NCBI GenBank assembly: GCA_964367845.1
Contig: CAYIYW010000032.1
Location: 1-6,578 of the forward strand
From: JAHFLV01 sp964367845
GTDB taxonomy: Bacteria > Patescibacteriota > Minisyncoccia > Phycocordibacterales > DATGWK01
Length of the DNA: 6,578 nt
Direction: 5' to 3'
Under the pieces are notes generated by a model. That model worked only from the letters and a program-made list of their open reading frames with translations. It was not told where the DNA came from and searched no databases. Position numbers and translations under genes: made by a program. This document shows, piece after piece, positions 5,707-6,578 of this stretch (positions are counted from its first letter, which is position 1; the number at the start of each line of letters is the position of its first letter).

Positions 5707-5713
5707 TATGATA
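5707..5713. promoter_or_regulatory. Overlapping divergent -10 elements (rpmB / protease-folD)
   Basis: The palindromic sequence ctatgatag gives TATGAT on the plus strand (5707-5712) and TATCAT on the minus strand (5708-5713), each 5/6 to the -10 consensus. The minus-strand copy has an extended TGC just upstream (5714-5716), which can replace a good -35. No strong -35 is visible on either side; a TTGCCG/TAGCAT pair with 17-nt spacing (5689-5717) is an alternative for rpmB. Symmetric -10 elements are known to fire in both directions. A short AAGGA/TCCTT hairpin (5684-5699) would sit at the 5' end of the protease-folD transcript. Confidence 0.45.
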
Positions 5714-5757
5714 GCATGCTGGAACTGATTCTTAAGGTTTTTAAGGTAATTAAATTT

Positions 5758-6000
5758 ATGGCAAGAACTTGTCCAATTACAAAAAAGGGTTCTGTGGTCG
5801 GCGGCGGTTACAGCAACCGAACTCGCGCCACGCAGTTTAACCCTACCGGTAAAAACCGTCGCTACCCGAATCTCCAAAAGCGGCGCATTTACATCCCCGA
5901 ACTTAAAAAATATGTGCGAGTTACCGTTTCCGCTCGCGGCATCAAAACCATGAACAAGCTCGGTTTGCACAGGACGCTCAAAAAAGCGGGGATTGTTTAA
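5758..6000 (+). CDS. rpmB: 50S ribosomal protein bL28
   Basis: bL28 is a small basic protein of the large subunit near the E site. The 80-residue product matches the family: an N-terminal CPITKKG with its single Cys5, RRYPNLQ at 34-40 corresponding to the conserved PNLQ block, and VTVSARGIKTMNKLG at 55-69. The usual SH after the glycine run is SN. The stretch GGGYSNRTRATQFNPTGK resembles what I recall from Parcubacteria-type bL28. The frame is open upstream to an earlier possible start at 5689. I chose the ATG at 5758 because it gives the conserved MARTC N-terminus and has AAGGT about 10 nt upstream, the only Shine-Dalgarno-like site in the window. It is the only plus-strand gene, divergent from the protease gene and convergent with the ComEC-like gene 23 nt downstream. 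Confidence 0.95.
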   Translation: MARTCPITKKGSVVGGGYSNRTRATQFNPTGKNRRYPNLQKRRIYIPELKKYVRVTVSARGIKTMNKLGLHRTLKKAGIV

Positions 6001-6023
6001 GACCGCAAAACTTAAAAGAGTTC

Positions 6024-6578
6024 TCATTTTGCTTGAACGAAATTTTTCCCGTCGCTTTTCATGACAATCGTGCCCGCTTCGTCCGTCCGGAGAATTTTCA
6101 GAGGAAATTGGGAGAATTTGGCAAGCGTGACAAGCGTTTCTTCGTGCGGATGGCCATATTTGTTTTCCTTGCCGCTTGAGATTACAGCATAACTTGGATT
6201 CACCGCTCTTACGAATTCCTCGCTTGTTGAGGTTTTTGAACCGTGATGACCGATTTTCAAAATATCGCTTTCAAGTTCCGTGTCCAACAACTCTTGGCCT
6301 GACCGTGCGTTTGACTCTTTTGGGCCCGTCGCCGCAATGTCCGAACGCGCACCTAATTTCGCCTCCGTAAACGAAAGAATATGTTTTTCAACGCTAATCG
6401 GCGCGTCGCCCATAAGCATAACTTCGGTTTCGCCGTATTTAAGTCGCATGACGATTGAACCGTCGTTTGGTTTTTCTTTTGAAACATCTTTGTCCGGAAA
6501 AAGAACGGTTAAAACCACTTGATTGTCGGATTCTTCATCAAGAAAAATTTCCATTCCGCGTCGGGCGGTTACTTTTTC
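6024..6578 (-). CDS. ComEC/Rec2-like protein, C-terminal metallo-beta-lactamase domain (5' end outside window)
   Basis: The frame is open to the right edge, leaving the last 184 residues. These match the C-terminal half of the metallo-beta-lactamase-fold domain of ComEC, the inner-membrane channel protein for transforming DNA. They begin with VTARRGMEIFL, then LTVLFP and NDGSIVMRLKYGETEVMLMGDA (39-59, with the GD metal-ligand position), GHHGSKTSTS at 110-119, ISSGKENKYGHP at 133-144 and RTDEAGTI at 164-171. The ATG at 6554 is internal, because the ComEC-like sequence continues upstream of it. About 25 extra residues (roughly 79-104) separate the GD motif from HHGSKTS. A stand-alone MBL-fold hydrolase cannot be excluded because the membrane part is not in view. 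ComEC homologues are reported from many CPR genomes, in keeping with DNA uptake. The stop codon lies 23 nt from that of rpmB. Confidence 0.85.
   Translation of the reverse strand, partial: EKVTARRGMEIFLDEESDNQVVLTVLFPDKDVSKEKPNDGSIVMRLKYGETEVMLMGDAPISVEKHILSFTEAKLGARSDIAATGPKESNARSGQELLDTELESDILKIGHHGSKTSTSEEFVRAVNPSYAVISSGKENKYGHPHEETLVTLAKFSQFPLKILRTDEAGTIVMKSDGKNFVQAK

Noticed and set aside
5689..5757. Longer N-terminus for bL28 starting at 5689
   Set aside because: The added residues are not family-like and overlap the promoter region. ATG 5758 gives the conserved MARTC start and has AAGGT upstream.
5668..6027. 119-codon minus-strand frame opposite rpmB
   Set aside because: It lies antisense to a clear ribosomal protein gene and its translation shows no recognisable domain.
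6005..6032. gcaaaa/ttttgc inverted repeat between rpmB and the ComEC-like gene as a shared terminator
   Set aside because: The stem is AT-rich with a 16-nt loop and lacks a following T-run, so it is too weak to call.

Overview
The window looks like chromosomal DNA from a bacterium of the Candidate Phyla Radiation (Patescibacteria, most likely Parcubacteria-like). This assignment is an inference. It rests on the general look of the ribosomal proteins (notably the GGGYSNRTRATQFNPTGK stretch of bL28), compact genes, very little Shine-Dalgarno signal, and the pairing of housekeeping genes with a ComEC-type uptake protein and uncharacterised ORFs. No marker such as 16S rRNA is present to prove it.

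The left part (1-2454) is a str operon on the minus strand, in transcript order rpsL (uS12), rpsG (uS7), fusA (EF-G). fusA runs off the left edge after 412 codons. A plausible promoter and a leader with a GC-rich hairpin lie upstream of rpsL. The rpsG-fusA spacer holds a 23-bp perfect inverted repeat with a competing third arm and a 20-codon upstream ORF ending 5 nt before fusA.

The middle (2511-4008, minus strand) carries two less ordinary genes: an unrecognised, probably all-helical 192-aa protein, and a 267-aa DUF3800-type protein that is clearly more AT-rich than its neighbours. A hairpin terminator overlaps the DUF3800 stop codon, and a plus-strand promoter-like sequence points straight into it.

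The right part (4114-6578) holds folD and an M50 site-2-type membrane protease as a close minus-strand pair (protease first). Next is a compact divergent promoter region with tandem 11-bp repeats, then rpmB (bL28), the only plus-strand gene. Last is the C-terminal metallo-beta-lactamase domain of a ComEC-like protein on the minus strand, converging on rpmB and cut by the right edge.

No gene-free stretch exceeds 300 bases; the longest is the 200-nt spacer upstream of rpsL. I found no tRNA, rRNA, CRISPR array or insertion sequence. I do not see a clearly new multi-gene system. The best leads are the rpsG-fusA palindrome with its small ORF, the shortened uS12 decoding loop, the repeat-bearing bidirectional promoter, and the AT-rich DUF3800 gene.
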